A DNA stretch of 64,000 nt from Streptomyces monomycini. Lineage in GTDB: Bacteria > Actinomycetota > Actinomycetes > Streptomycetales > Streptomycetaceae. This document shows positions 42,184 to 50,942 of the stretch, one piece after another (the stretch's first letter is position 1; the number at the start of each line of letters is the position of its first letter). The position numbers were made by a program, and so were the translations under genes. The notes under the pieces are model-generated. The model worked only from the letters and a program-made list of their open reading frames with translations. It did not search any database and was not told where the DNA came from. The stretch lies in contig NZ_JAFIQY010000036.1 in NCBI RefSeq assembly GCF_022271435.1, positions 26,411-90,410 on the forward strand, read 5' to 3'.

Positions 42184-43426
42184 CCATCCCTCGGACCGTG
42201 CGGGAGTCGACGAATTCGCCCAGGGCGGTCATTTCCCATTCGCCGGAGAACTGGCGGATGAGCTTGGCCATCATCACGCCCGTGCGCGGTTCGGAATGGG
42301 TGAGGTCGAAGCGGACCAGTTCTTCGCCGGTCTGGGCGTCGAGCAGGCGGCAGTAGGCCTTGGCGACGTCGGAGAACTTCTGGCCGGAGAAGGAGTTGAC
42401 CGTGAAGACCAGGCCGGTGACCTGCGGGGGGATGCCGCCGAGGTGGACGGTGATGGCCTCGTCGTCGCCGGCGCCCTCGCCGGTGAGGTTGTCGCCGGAG
42501 TGCTGGATGGCGCCGTTGAGGATCTGGAGCTTGCCGAAGAAGCAGTTGTCGACCTTCTTGCGGTCCGGGCCGTAGGCGATCACGGACGCGTCCAGGTCGA
42601 TGTCCTTGCCGCGGTAGGCGGGCTCCCAGCCCAGGCCCATCCGGACCGAGGAGAGGAGCGGTTGGCCGCCCTTGACCAGGGAGACGGTCTGGTTCTTCTG
42701 GAGGCTGACGCGGCCCTTGTCGAGGTTGATCTTGCCGGTGCCGGGCGCGGGGGGTGCCGGGGGAGCGGCTGCCGCGGGCGGCGGGGCCATGGGGGCCGGG
42801 GCGCCGGTGGGCGGGCCCCACTGGGCGGCGGGCGGGGCGGAAGGGGGCGTGGCGGGTGCCATGGGGGCGGCCGGAGGAGCCTGCGGGGCCGGGGCGGGTG
42901 CCGCAGGAGCGGCGGGTGCGGCGGGTTCTTCGACGCTGACGCCGAAGTCCGTGGCGATGCCGGCCAGGCCGTTCGCATAGCCCTGGCCGACCGCGCGGAC
43001 CTTCCACGCGCCGTTGCGCCGGTAGATCTCGACGACCACGAGGGCGGTCTCCGCGCCGAGCTGGGGCGGGGTGAAGGAGGCGATGACGCTGCCGTCGGCG
43101 GCGTTGCGGACCGTGCCGGTCGGTTCGGTGCCGGCGAAGGTGGCGCCGGGCGCGTCCAGGCTGGCGGTCACGACGATCTTCTCGATGCCGGCGGGCACCG
43201 CGGCGGTGTCCACCGTGATCGTGTCGCCCGCGCCGGACGCGCCGGACGTGTGGGTCACGCCCGGGCCGGCCGGCTGGTTGTAGAACACGAAGTCGTCGTC
43301 GGAACGCACCTTGCCGTCGGCGGTGAGCAGCAGGCCCGACACATCGAGCCGCACGGGCGCGGTGACGTCCACCGCCACCCGCGGGGCGGTGAGCGGGAGG
43401 TTCGAGCCAGGAGTCATAGCGGTCAT
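42158..43426 (-). CDS. TerD-family protein with two TerD domains
   Basis: The protein has 422 residues. The first half (to about residue 165) and second half (from about 235) each show TerD features. DDDFVFYNQPAG is the first Asp-rich calcium loop; the second domain has LGWEPAYRGKDIDLDASV and a DNLTGEGAGDDE loop. An Ala/Pro-rich linker of about 65 residues joins them. TerD proteins bind calcium and act in tellurite, phage or stress responses in Ter systems. ATG 43426 or the in-frame ATG 43417 could start it. The GlsB gene upstream on the same strand may share transcription. Confidence 0.9.
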   Translation of the reverse strand: MTAMTPGSNLPLTAPRVAVDVTAPVRLDVSGLLLTADGKVRSDDDFVFYNQPAGPGVTHTSGASGAGDTITVDTAAVPAGIEKIVVTASLDAPGATFAGTEPTGTVRNAADGSVIASFTPPQLGAETALVVVEIYRRNGAWKVRAVGQGYANGLAGIATDFGVSVEEPAAPAAPAAPAPAPQAPPAAPMAPATPPSAPPAAQWGPPTGAPAPMAPPPAAAAPPAPPAPGTGKINLDKGRVSLQKNQTVSLVKGGQPLLSSVRMGLGWEPAYRGKDIDLDASVIAYGPDRKKVDNCFFGKLQILNGAIQHSGDNLTGEGAGDDEAITVHLGGIPPQVTGLVFTVNSFSGQKFSDVAKAYCRLLDAQTGEELVRFDLTHSEPRTGVMMAKLIRQFSGEWEMTALGEFVDSRTVRGMVKPGGAAL

Positions 43427-43520
43427 GCCGGGGATAACGAGTGGCCTTCCTTTGCGGTTCCATTACCGAGAGCCGGACGGGTCCGGACGGGGCAGGACGG
43501 AGCTGCTGCCCCGTGAGGGC

Positions 43521-43793
43521 TCAGCGCCGTTCGCGGCTGTTGCCGAACAGCAGGCGGTAGGCGATGAGCAGGACCAGGGAGCCGGCGATGGCGGCGATCC
43601 ACATCGACGGCTCGAAGAAGTCCTTCGGGATCGGCTTGTCCAGGAACTTCGTGGAGAGCCAGCCGCCTATGAAGGAGCCGACGATGCCGATGAGGGTGGT
43701 GCCGACGAGTCCGCCCGGGTCCCGTCCGGGCAGCAGGACCTTGGCGATGACGCCTGCGATCAGTCCCAGTACGAGCCAGCTGACGATACCCAT
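43521..43793 (-). CDS. GlsB/YeaQ/YmgE-family stress membrane protein
   Basis: The protein has 90 residues from ATG 43793 (AACGAGGAACG upstream). Three membrane segments: IVSWLVLGLIAGVIAKVLL, GTTLIGIVGSFIGGWLS and IAAIAGSLVLLIAYRLL. GRDPGGLVGTTLIGIVGS is the transglycosylase-associated/GlsB hallmark. Members are linked to envelope or pH stress. It lies upstream of the TerD gene, on the same strand. Confidence 0.92.
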   Translation of the reverse strand: MGIVSWLVLGLIAGVIAKVLLPGRDPGGLVGTTLIGIVGSFIGGWLSTKFLDKPIPKDFFEPSMWIAAIAGSLVLLIAYRLLFGNSRERR

Positions 43794-43925
43794 GGTGCGT
43801 TCCTCGTTTCCTGCGCGGTTGCGCAAATGATTGATACGTAGACAAGGACGCCGGGAAGGCGGGATGGGGTTGCGTCGGCGGCTGTCGGGTCGTGGCGCGG
43901 GCGCTTCCGTCAGGGCTGCGGGTGC

Positions 43926-44735
43926 TCAGTACGGCCAGATGGGCGGATCGACGCAGAAGGAGCCACCCAGGTGGGCGTGTTCCGGGTTGTCGGGGTCGAG
44001 GGCGCCGTGCGCGGCGAGGAGGCCGGCCGCGTACGGCTCGGAGTCGTCCTGCGGCACGTAACCGAGCGAGCGGGCCGTGGTCAGGTCCCACCACAGGCGG
44101 GTGTTGGCGGAGGAGCCGTAGACCACCGTGTGGCCGACGCCTTCGGCGGTGAGCGCGGCGTGCAGCAGGCGCGCGCAGTCCGGCGGGCTCAGCCAGATCG
44201 ACAGCATGCGGACGGTGGTGGGCCGCGGGAAGCAGGAGCCGATGCGGACGGAGACCGTCTCGATGCCGTGCAGGTCCCAGTAGAGGGAGGCGAGGTCCTC
44301 GCCGAACCCCTTGGAGAGGCCGTAGTACGTGTCGGGGCGGCGCGGGGTGTCCACGGGGATCGCGCCGGAGCCGTCGGCGGGGCGCGGGGTGAAGCCGACG
44401 GCGTGGTTGGAGGAGGCGAAGACGACGCGGCGGACGCCTTCCTCGCGCGCGGCCTCGTAGAGGTGGTAAGTGCCTTCGATGTTGGCGCGCAAAATCTTCT
44501 CGAAGGGGGCTTCGAGGGAGATCCCGGCGAGGTGGACGATCGCGTCCACGCCGCGCACGGCCTCGCGGAGGGCTTCCTTGTCGGCCAGGTCGGCGGTGAC
44601 GGCGTCCGGCGCGTCGTCGATGGTCCGCTGGTCGAGGAGCCGGAGCCGGTAGCCGTACGGGGGCAGCAGTTCGCGCATCAGGGTGCCGAGGCCGCCGGCG
44701 GCGCCGGTGAGCAGGACGGTGCGGGGTGCGGGCAT
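43926..44735 (-). CDS. NAD-dependent epimerase/dehydratase, uronate-dehydrogenase-like
   Basis: This 269-residue short-chain type enzyme has the glycine-rich NAD loop TGAAGGLG (about residues 10-17), a D-rich strand ADLADKEAL, HLAG, the catalytic Ser in ASSNHAVGF and YxxxK in YYGLSK. The SSNHAVGF sequence and late ARSLGYVPQDDSEPYA resemble uronate dehydrogenases (Udh), which oxidise uronates to aldaro-lactones. The neighbouring 5-dehydro-4-deoxyglucarate dehydratase supports that role. It is divergent to it. Confidence 0.85.
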   Translation of the reverse strand: MPAPRTVLLTGAAGGLGTLMRELLPPYGYRLRLLDQRTIDDAPDAVTADLADKEALREAVRGVDAIVHLAGISLEAPFEKILRANIEGTYHLYEAAREEGVRRVVFASSNHAVGFTPRPADGSGAIPVDTPRRPDTYYGLSKGFGEDLASLYWDLHGIETVSVRIGSCFPRPTTVRMLSIWLSPPDCARLLHAALTAEGVGHTVVYGSSANTRLWWDLTTARSLGYVPQDDSEPYAAGLLAAHGALDPDNPEHAHLGGSFCVDPPIWPY

Positions 44736-45102
44736 GGGGCTCCTCCGGGCGGGCCCGGGCGTGTGGCTTCGTCCGGGCTCAGGTGTACGGCTTCGTCCGG
44801 GCTCGGGCGTGCGGCTTCATCCGCGGACGGCGTTCAGGTAAGCGGACGATCGTAGTCACCGTAGGAAGGCGCGCCGGAGAGGGTCAAGATGCTTGACGGG
44901 CAGTGAAGTCCGGTTGTGAGGGCGGGGGTTCGGGGGTGGTGCGGTCGTTTCGGGTCCTTGACCGGGCCGGAAGTGCTGCCCTAGCGTGAGCGCGTTCATG
45001 GGTATGGACGCCGGTCAGGGACGTGCATGTGCATCGGTGGTGGCGCCACCCTGCCCGTACGCGTCTCCTTCACGAGCATGTCGAGCCTGTCAGGGAGAGC
45101 CC
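44736..45102. other. Divergent region with 24-bp triplicate repeat, no gene
   Basis: This 367-bp intergenic region contains three imperfect 24-bp repeats (44761-44828; core GGCTTCGTCCGGGCTC at 44765-44780 and 44789-44804, partly at 44813-44828). The repeats lie just upstream of the epimerase gene on the minus strand. No further gene; a regulator could bind here. Confidence 0.6.
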
Positions 45103-46050
45103 GTGACCTCAGCCCCGCCGCTCGCCGAGCGCCTCGACGGACTGCTGTTCTTCCCCGTGACCGCGTACGGTCCCGACGGCGCTCCGAACCTGGCCGCCTT
45201 CCGCGCCCATGTACGCGCCGGTGTCGACGCGGGCGCGGCCGCCGTCTTCGCCTGCTGCGGTACGGGCGAGTTCCACGCGCTGACCCCGGAGGAGTTCCGG
45301 GACTGTGTGGCCGCCGCCGTCCAGGAAGTGGCCGGGCGGGTCCCGGTGCTGGCCGGCGCCGGGTACGGCACCGCGCTGGCCGTACGGTACGCCCGGCTCG
45401 CCGAGGCGGCCGGCGCCGACGGGCTGCTGGCCATGCCGCCGTACCTCGTCGTCGCCGACCAGGCGGGCCTGCTGCGGCACTACACCGGCCTCGCCGCCGC
45501 CACCGCGCTGCCCGTCATCGTCTACCAGCGCGACAACGCCGTCTTCACCCCGGAGACCGTGGTCGCCTTCGCACGTACCCCCGGCATCATCGGCCTCAAG
45601 GACGGCCTCGGCGACCTCGATCTGCTGCAACGGATCGTCAGTGCGGTGCGTACCGAGGCGAGGGGGGAGACGTTCCTGTACTTCAACGGGCTGCCCACCG
45701 CCGAGCTGACCGGCCTCGCCTACCGCGGGCTCGGCGTCCGCCGGTACTCGTCGGCCGTCTTCGCCTTCGCCCCGGAGATCGCCACCGCCTTCCACCGCGC
45801 CCTCGAAGACGGCGACGACACGACGGTCGGCCGGCTGATCGACGGCTTCTACCGGCCGCTGGTCGAGCTGCGCAATCAGGGGCGGGGGTACGCGGTCTCG
45901 CTGGTCAAGGCGGGGGTACGGCTGCGCGGGACGGATGTCGGGCCGGTCCGGCCGCCGCTCGGCGAACCGGCGCCGGAGCACGTCGAGGCGCTGGCCGCGC
46001 TGATCGGACAGGGCCTGACGCTGGCCGGCGCCCCGGCGGACGGCCGATGA
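45103..46050 (+). CDS. kdgD: 5-dehydro-4-deoxyglucarate dehydratase
   Basis: This 315-residue member of the DHDPS/NAL superfamily has Y141 (IVYQRDNAVF) and Schiff-base K166 in GLKDGLGDLD. FFPVTAYGPDGAP and CCGTGEFHALTPEEF match the KdgD subfamily. It dehydrates and decarboxylates 5-keto-4-deoxyglucarate to alpha-ketoglutarate semialdehyde. GTG 45103 has CAGGGAGAG upstream. It is coupled with the next gene by a 4-bp overlap. Confidence 0.9.
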   Translation: MTSAPPLAERLDGLLFFPVTAYGPDGAPNLAAFRAHVRAGVDAGAAAVFACCGTGEFHALTPEEFRDCVAAAVQEVAGRVPVLAGAGYGTALAVRYARLAEAAGADGLLAMPPYLVVADQAGLLRHYTGLAAATALPVIVYQRDNAVFTPETVVAFARTPGIIGLKDGLGDLDLLQRIVSAVRTEARGETFLYFNGLPTAELTGLAYRGLGVRRYSSAVFAFAPEIATAFHRALEDGDDTTVGRLIDGFYRPLVELRNQGRGYAVSLVKAGVRLRGTDVGPVRPPLGEPAPEHVEALAALIGQGLTLAGAPADGR

Positions 46051-47288
46051 TGCGCGCCGCCGCGTTCTTCTACCCGTGGGACGTGGTCGGCGACCCGGAC
46101 GCCGCCCGCCGCGTCGCCGACCTCGGTGTCCAGCAGGTCACCCTGGCCGCCGCCTACCACTCCACCCGGGCGCTGACTCCACGTCACCCCCGCCACCGCG
46201 TCGTCACCGCCCGGCACTCGGCCGTCCTGTACCCGTCGGACGCGGAGCGCTGGGCGGGCCGCGCCCTGCGCCCGTACAGGCAGGACTGGGTGGCGGGCCC
46301 GGACCCCTTCGGCGCGGCGGTGCGGGCGCTGGCGGACGCAGGCCTGGAGGTGCACAGCTGGGTCGTACTGGCTCACAACACGCGACTGGGCACCGAGCAC
46401 CCTGCCATCGCCGTACGCAATGCCTACGGCGACCGCTACTCCTGGGCGCCCTGCATCGCCCGGCCCGAGGTACGTGCCTATCTGTGTGACCTGGCCGCCG
46501 AGGCGGCGGTACGGCCCAGCGCGCGCGGCACCGAGCTGGAGTCCTGCGGCTGGTATGGGCTGGCGCACCTGCACGCCCACGACAAGACCGGCGGCGTAGC
46601 GCTCTCCGGCGCTGCCCAGTACCTGATGTCGTTGTGCTTCTGCGAGATATGCGAGGCGGGCTGCACGGCGCTGGGCGTGCCGGCGCGGGAGGTGCGAGGC
46701 GCGGTCGTACGGGCGCTGGAGCCGGTGTGGGCAGGCGCGGACGGAGGCGGAGGCGAGGCGGGCGAGGGGCGGGCGGGGGAGTGGCGCGAAGTCGAGCGGC
46801 TGCTCGGCGGCGAGCTGTCGGGGCTCGTACGGCGCTGGCGCGACGATGCCGCGCGCACACTCCGGAGGGAGGTCGTCGCGGCCGTACGGGCCGCCGCGGA
46901 CGACGGATTCCGCGTGCTGCTGCACGCCGACCCGGCCGGGCACCGCTGCGGCGCGAACCCGGGCGCCGACCCGGCGGACGTCCTCACGCACGCCGACGGG
47001 GTGGTGGTGCCGTGCACGGGCGACGACGCGGCCCGTACGGACGCGCTGGCGCCGTTCGCGGACGTACGGGCCCGCTCGGCCACGCTCCCGGACACGCCCG
47101 CGCCCGTCGTCGCCGCCAACCTCACCGTCGTCACGGCGATGGGCGGCCGCCCCGGCTCCCTCGCCGCCGATGCCGCGCACGCCGCCGCCCTCGGCGCCGA
47201 CGAGCTGCGGCTGTATCACGCGGGCCTGGCGGGCGACGGGGACCTGGCGGCCGTACGGCGTGGGCTGGCGGCCGTACGGAAACGGTAG
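46047..47288 (+). CDS. Glycosidase-like TIM-barrel protein of the uronate locus
   Basis: The protein has 413 residues. The N-terminus (RAAAFFYPWDVVGDPDAARR), LAAAYHSTRALTPRHP, WVVLAHNTRLG and a CFCEICEAGC pair suggest a TIM-barrel hydrolase of the GH10-like/GHL kind; DELRLYHAGLAG comes late. No certain catalytic pair was assigned. It is coupled to kdgD and likely functions in metabolism of the same sugar-acid substrates. A low-complexity segment around 232-246 (AGADGGGGEAGEG) is specific to this copy. Confidence 0.65.
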   Translation: MMRAAAFFYPWDVVGDPDAARRVADLGVQQVTLAAAYHSTRALTPRHPRHRVVTARHSAVLYPSDAERWAGRALRPYRQDWVAGPDPFGAAVRALADAGLEVHSWVVLAHNTRLGTEHPAIAVRNAYGDRYSWAPCIARPEVRAYLCDLAAEAAVRPSARGTELESCGWYGLAHLHAHDKTGGVALSGAAQYLMSLCFCEICEAGCTALGVPAREVRGAVVRALEPVWAGADGGGGEAGEGRAGEWREVERLLGGELSGLVRRWRDDAARTLRREVVAAVRAAADDGFRVLLHADPAGHRCGANPGADPADVLTHADGVVVPCTGDDAARTDALAPFADVRARSATLPDTPAPVVAANLTVVTAMGGRPGSLAADAAHAAALGADELRLYHAGLAGDGDLAAVRRGLAAVRKR

Positions 47289-47594
47289 GGGACGCTCACA
47301 GCCGAACGGTGACGGTGGAGGCCGGCGGCCGCGCGTACAGGTGCCGTCTGCCGCGGGGGACGAGCCCCGCGCCGCCGTGTGAAAACCCTTGCGCGAAGAC
47401 CACCGCGCCCGTTCCGCTCCGCCCGCCCCGCACGGTGATCTACTACAACGCGTCCCGTTTCGCGGCCGTGCTCCTCGCCGTACGGCCAGGGCCGCGCGCC
47501 GGAGAAGCCAATGTGCCCGCCGTCGCCGGCACCCGCGAGCGCACCGCGCGCACGACGGCGGGCACGACCATGAAATGACCCTGGAAGGAATGTC
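47289..47594. other. Intergenic region, no gene seen
   Basis: 306 bp before the DUF7916-type gene. A GGAAGGAATG ribosome site sits at its right edge. No gene or clear promoter is assigned; plus-strand frames through it lack conserved features. Confidence 0.5.
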
Positions 47595-48503
47595 ATGACA
47601 CAGCGCATCCTCGACCTCGACCGGGAAGAACTGGCTTCGCTGCGGGGCCGGGAGCTGACCGAGGCGGTCGCCGCCGCCGAGGGCCGCACGATGGTCGCCG
47701 AGGTCTTCGCCGAGCGCGCGGCGCTCTCTCCGCACCCCGACGGCCACGCGGGCGTGCACAACATCGAGCTGGTCTCCGCCTTCGGCGCGGACATCGTCGT
47801 CCTCAACCTCATCGAGCGGGCCTGGGACGGGGAGTCTCTGCGGCTGCCCGGGCTGGGCACCTTCACCAGTTTCGCCGATCTCGCCTCGTACGTGGGCCGC
47901 CCGATCGGCGTCAACCTCGAACCGGGCGACGTGCCGGAGATCCGCCGGGCCGGGCCCGAGCAGGCCCGCCGCCTGGTCGACATGGGCGCCGCCCTGCTCT
48001 GTCTGACCGCCAATCCCGGCACCGGCGGCAGCTTCGACGGCCTGGCCCGCGTCACCGACGAACTGCGCCGGGGCCTCGGCGACGACGTGGCGCTGTGGTC
48101 CGGCAAGATGCACCACGCGGGGCATCCTGAGCGGGTGACCGCCGGGCGGCTGACCGCGCTGGTGGACGCGGGCGCCGACGGTGTCGTCCTGCCGCTGCCC
48201 GGCACTTTGCCCGGTCTCACCAAGGAGCGGGCCGCCGAGGCGGTCGCCGCAGTCCAGGACGCGGGCGCGGTGGTGATGGGGGCGATCGGTACGAGCCAGG
48301 AGGGCGCGCACGCCGACATCGTTCCCCAACTGGCGCTGACGGCCAAGGAGATCGGTGTGGACGCGCACCACTTCGGGGACGCGTTCCTGCCGGGCATGTG
48401 TGATCCGGAACTGCTCTACGCCTACTCCGTGGCGGTCCGCGGCCGGCGCCACACGTGGAACCGGATGGCGCTCAACGGGCGCGGGAACCGCATCCCCGGC
48501 TGA
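47595..48503 (+). CDS. DUF7916-type TIM-barrel protein
   Basis: The protein has 302 residues. It contains LTEAVAAAEGRTMVAEVF, the strand HNIELVSAFGADIVVLN, GVNLEPGDVPEI and LTANPGTGGSFDGLARV, consistent with a PEP-mutase-like or enolase-related barrel of the DUF7916 kind. The C-terminal AYSVAVRGRRHTWNRMA is also typical. In many bacteria such genes lie in sugar or phosphotransferase loci. Substrate unknown. ATG 47595 with GGAAGGAATG upstream. Confidence 0.75.
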   Translation: MTQRILDLDREELASLRGRELTEAVAAAEGRTMVAEVFAERAALSPHPDGHAGVHNIELVSAFGADIVVLNLIERAWDGESLRLPGLGTFTSFADLASYVGRPIGVNLEPGDVPEIRRAGPEQARRLVDMGAALLCLTANPGTGGSFDGLARVTDELRRGLGDDVALWSGKMHHAGHPERVTAGRLTALVDAGADGVVLPLPGTLPGLTKERAAEAVAAVQDAGAVVMGAIGTSQEGAHADIVPQLALTAKEIGVDAHHFGDAFLPGMCDPELLYAYSVAVRGRRHTWNRMALNGRGNRIPG

Positions 48504-48536
48504 GGCCGGGAAAAAGGGGGAGGTGCCGGGGTGGGC

Positions 48537-49229
48537 TCAGCCGTCGCCCGCGCGGGGGGCCGGTTCGCGCTTCGTACCGGTCAGGTGGCCAAACACCACC
48601 ACGTTGCCCAGGTACTCCTGCCGGGCCTTGTTGTAGCCGCCGCCGCAGGTGATCAGCCGTAGTTCGGGGCGGGAAGCCGGTGCGTAGACCTTCTTGTCGG
48701 GGAAGTCCTCGCCGTCGTAGACCTCGACGGCGTCGACGGAGAAGACCGCGGTCCGGCCGTCCGCGCGGACGATCTCCACCGTGTGGTTCTTCTTCAGGGA
48801 GCCGAGGTTGTAGAAGACCGCGGGCCCGGAGCGGTTGTCGACGTGGCCCGCGATCAGCGAAGTGCCGGTGGTGCCCGGCGTGTTGCCGTCCGCGTACCAG
48901 CCGGCGAGGTTCTTGTCCTCCTGCGGCGGGGTCGCCAGGCCGCCGCTCTCGTCGAGACCGAGGCGCGTCAGCGGCGCGTCCACGCCGACCGACGGGATAC
49001 GCACCCGCAGGGGCCGGGCGGCCGGCATCGGCGGAGGCGGCGGGGCGGGGGCCGCGGACGGCCCGGGGTGTCGCGGGCCCGCGGCGAACCCCTGGTCGGC
49101 GGAGGGTTGCGGCGGCGGCGCCTGAGCCTGGGCGCCGTGGCCCATCAGCCAGATGCCGGTGCCCATCGCGGCCGCGGTGAGCAGGGCTATGAGGCCTTGG
49201 TCGCCGCGGCGGCGGGTGGTGTGTGCCAT
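48537..49229 (-). CDS. Class F sortase
   Basis: This 230-residue sortase has a cytoplasmic tail and a single membrane helix (ALLTAAAMGTGIWLMG). A Pro-rich spacer precedes the sortase fold. Catalytic histidine is in LIAGHVDN, cysteine in LRLITCGGGY, and a late arginine near KARQEYLGN. Class F sortases are common in actinobacteria and their natural substrates are not defined. The start ATG 49229 has GGAGGCACG upstream. The gene upstream on the same strand encodes a surface protein and may be its substrate. Confidence 0.92.
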   Translation of the reverse strand: MAHTTRRRGDQGLIALLTAAAMGTGIWLMGHGAQAQAPPPQPSADQGFAAGPRHPGPSAAPAPPPPPMPAARPLRVRIPSVGVDAPLTRLGLDESGGLATPPQEDKNLAGWYADGNTPGTTGTSLIAGHVDNRSGPAVFYNLGSLKKNHTVEIVRADGRTAVFSVDAVEVYDGEDFPDKKVYAPASRPELRLITCGGGYNKARQEYLGNVVVFGHLTGTKREPAPRAGDG

Positions 49230-49317
49230 GGCTGTCGTGCCTCCGGGAGCCGGGTGTCCGGGTGCGCTGCGGACCGTCGGGCCGCCGGACCGGTCGCGTC
49301 CGACGGCCCGCGGAGGA

Positions 49318-49824
49318 TCAGGCCGAGCCGTCCGCGCGACGGCGGCGCACCATCCACACGCCACCGGCGGCGGCCGCCAGCAGTACGCCCGCACCGGCGA
49401 CGATCTCCGTGGTGCTTGAGCTCTCACTGGTGGTGCCCAGACCGGTCTTCGTCCTGCCGTGCGGGGTGGTGCCGGCGGTGACCCGTACCGTGCCGGAGAT
49501 CTCCGTCCCGTTGGCGCACTTGCCGCCGATGCCGTAGTTGCCCGGCTTGGTGCCGGCCGGCACCCGCACGGAGCCCTGCACGTTTTCGGTGTGCGTCTGG
49601 CCCTTCGACGACAGCGTGATCCGGCCGGCGCCCAGAGTGCTGGCGTCGACGGTGGCCGAGCCGTTCTTGCCGCAGGCACTGCTGTTGAGGTTGACCGAGT
49701 TGCCGGCCTTGACCGGGTTGGGCGTCACCTCGATGCTGCCGGTGGCCGCGAAGGCCGCGGAGGTGGACAGGCCGAGGGCGGCGACGGACAGTGCGGCACC
49801 GGTGAGAACGCGAGTGGAACGCAT
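49318..49824 (-). CDS. Cell-surface protein, candidate sortase substrate
   Basis: The protein has 168 residues from ATG 49824. Signal peptide with RSTRVLTGAALSVAALGL and cleavage near AFAA. The mature domain has Asn/Ser/Gly-rich beta strands and two cysteines (SSACGKN and GGKCANG). A C-terminal Ser/Thr segment (SESSSTTEIV), hydrophobic AGAGVLLAAAAGGVWMV and RRRR tail form a cell-wall sorting-like signal, but no LPxTG is present. Either membrane anchor or non-canonical motif. It lies next to the sortase gene. Confidence 0.8.
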   Translation of the reverse strand: MRSTRVLTGAALSVAALGLSTSAAFAATGSIEVTPNPVKAGNSVNLNSSACGKNGSATVDASTLGAGRITLSSKGQTHTENVQGSVRVPAGTKPGNYGIGGKCANGTEISGTVRVTAGTTPHGRTKTGLGTTSESSSTTEIVAGAGVLLAAAAGGVWMVRRRRADGSA

Positions 49825-50165
49825 GGGACGAACCTCCACGAGGCACGGACCGCGGCACACCGCAGCGCCGCAAAGGAAGTTGGGGGAAGTTCCGCGCCTC
49901 CTGCAATCGAGGTAAACGGCCGGGCGCGCCGGGAGCCTGTTGACGCGGTGTCAGAACTCCCGCGCACGGTCGGCGTGTCGCGCATGATCGGGTACGTTTT
50001 GGCAGGTCACAGGCTGGATGGTCGTGACGTTCGGTGACGTTGCGGATTGGGTTGAACGGGTGACGGATATTTCGCGCGGAATGTGGTAGTGGCGCTGCGT
50101 AATCGGGTGTCACGGAGGGTGGCCGGGTGCCCCTCGGCGCCGGTCCGCCGACCCCTTCCCGCCCC
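49825..50165. other. Intergenic region upstream of surface-protein gene
   Basis: 341 bp between the response-regulator stop and the surface-protein start, both on the minus strand. GTGACGTT occurs twice 10 bp apart (about 50023-50040). No gene is seen. Confidence 0.5.
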
Positions 50166-50942
50166 TCACCCCGGCCGGACGAAACCGCTCTCGTACGCCG
50201 CGATCACCGCCTGGGTCCGGTCCCGCACCCCCAGCTTGGCCAGTACCCCCGCGACGTGCGTCTTGACCGTCGCCGGGCCGACCGACAGCCGGCCCGCGAT
50301 CTCCGCGTTCGTCAGGCCCTTGGTCATCAGCCGCAGCACGTCCGCCTCACGGTCGGACAGGCGCGCCCGCAGGGCCCGCGCCGACGCGCCCGCGGCCCGC
50401 GCCCCCGCGTACCGGGCGGCCAGCTCCCGTACCGCTGCCGGGAACAGCAGCGAATCGCTGCGTGCCACCATCCGCACCGCCTGCACCAGGTCCTCCACAC
50501 CGGCCCGCTTCAGCAGGAAGCCGCTGGCGCCGGCGCGCAGCGCGTCGTACACGTACGCGTCGTTCTCGAAGGTCGTCACCACGATGATCCGTGGCGGATC
50601 CGCCACGGCCGCCAGCACCTGTTCGGTCGCGCGGATGCCGTCGATCTCCGGCATCCGTACGTCCATCAGCACGATGTCCGGCCGCAGTTCGCGGACCAGC
50701 GGTACGGCCTCGGCGCCGGTGGCCGCCTCGCCGACGACCTCCATGTCCGGCTCGGCGCCGAGGATCGCGCGCAGCGCCGTACGCACCATCCGCTCGTCGT
50801 CCGCGAGGACGATGCGCAACGGGGGAGGGGCGGTGCCGGTACGGGCGTCCGCGCGCCCCTCGTCCGTGCCGGTGCGGGCGTCCGTGCGTCCCTCGTCCAC
50901 GTCGGTACGAGCGTCCGCGCGCCCCCCGTCCGTGCCGCTCAC
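50166..50942 (-). CDS. NarL/LuxR-type response regulator
   Basis: The protein has 258 residues from GTG 50942 overlapping the kinase stop. A 33-bp/11-residue repeat covers residues 4-36 (TDxGRxDART units). The receiver follows with the acidic pair in VLADDERMV, phosphoacceptor Asp in IVLMDVRMPE, Thr in VTTFEN and Lys in LLKRAG. The LuxR HTH is at the C-terminus (LSDREADVLRLMTKGLTNAE). It partners the kinase by gene overlap. Confidence 0.93.
   Translation of the reverse strand: MSGTDGGRADARTDVDEGRTDARTGTDEGRADARTGTAPPPLRIVLADDERMVRTALRAILGAEPDMEVVGEAATGAEAVPLVRELRPDIVLMDVRMPEIDGIRATEQVLAAVADPPRIIVVTTFENDAYVYDALRAGASGFLLKRAGVEDLVQAVRMVARSDSLLFPAAVRELAARYAGARAAGASARALRARLSDREADVLRLMTKGLTNAEIAGRLSVGPATVKTHVAGVLAKLGVRDRTQAVIAAYESGFVRPG
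50833..50931 (+). repeat. 3 x 33-bp in-frame tandem repeat in response-regulator N-terminus
   Basis: Three 33-bp units at 50833, 50866 and 50899 plus a partial fourth at 50932. They encode an 11-residue repeat rich in Asp, Arg and Thr on the minus strand. Confidence 0.8.

Noticed and set aside
45876..48452. 858-residue minus-strand frame
   Set aside because: It is antisense to kdgD, the glycosidase-like gene and the DUF7916 gene, and has no recognisable domain.
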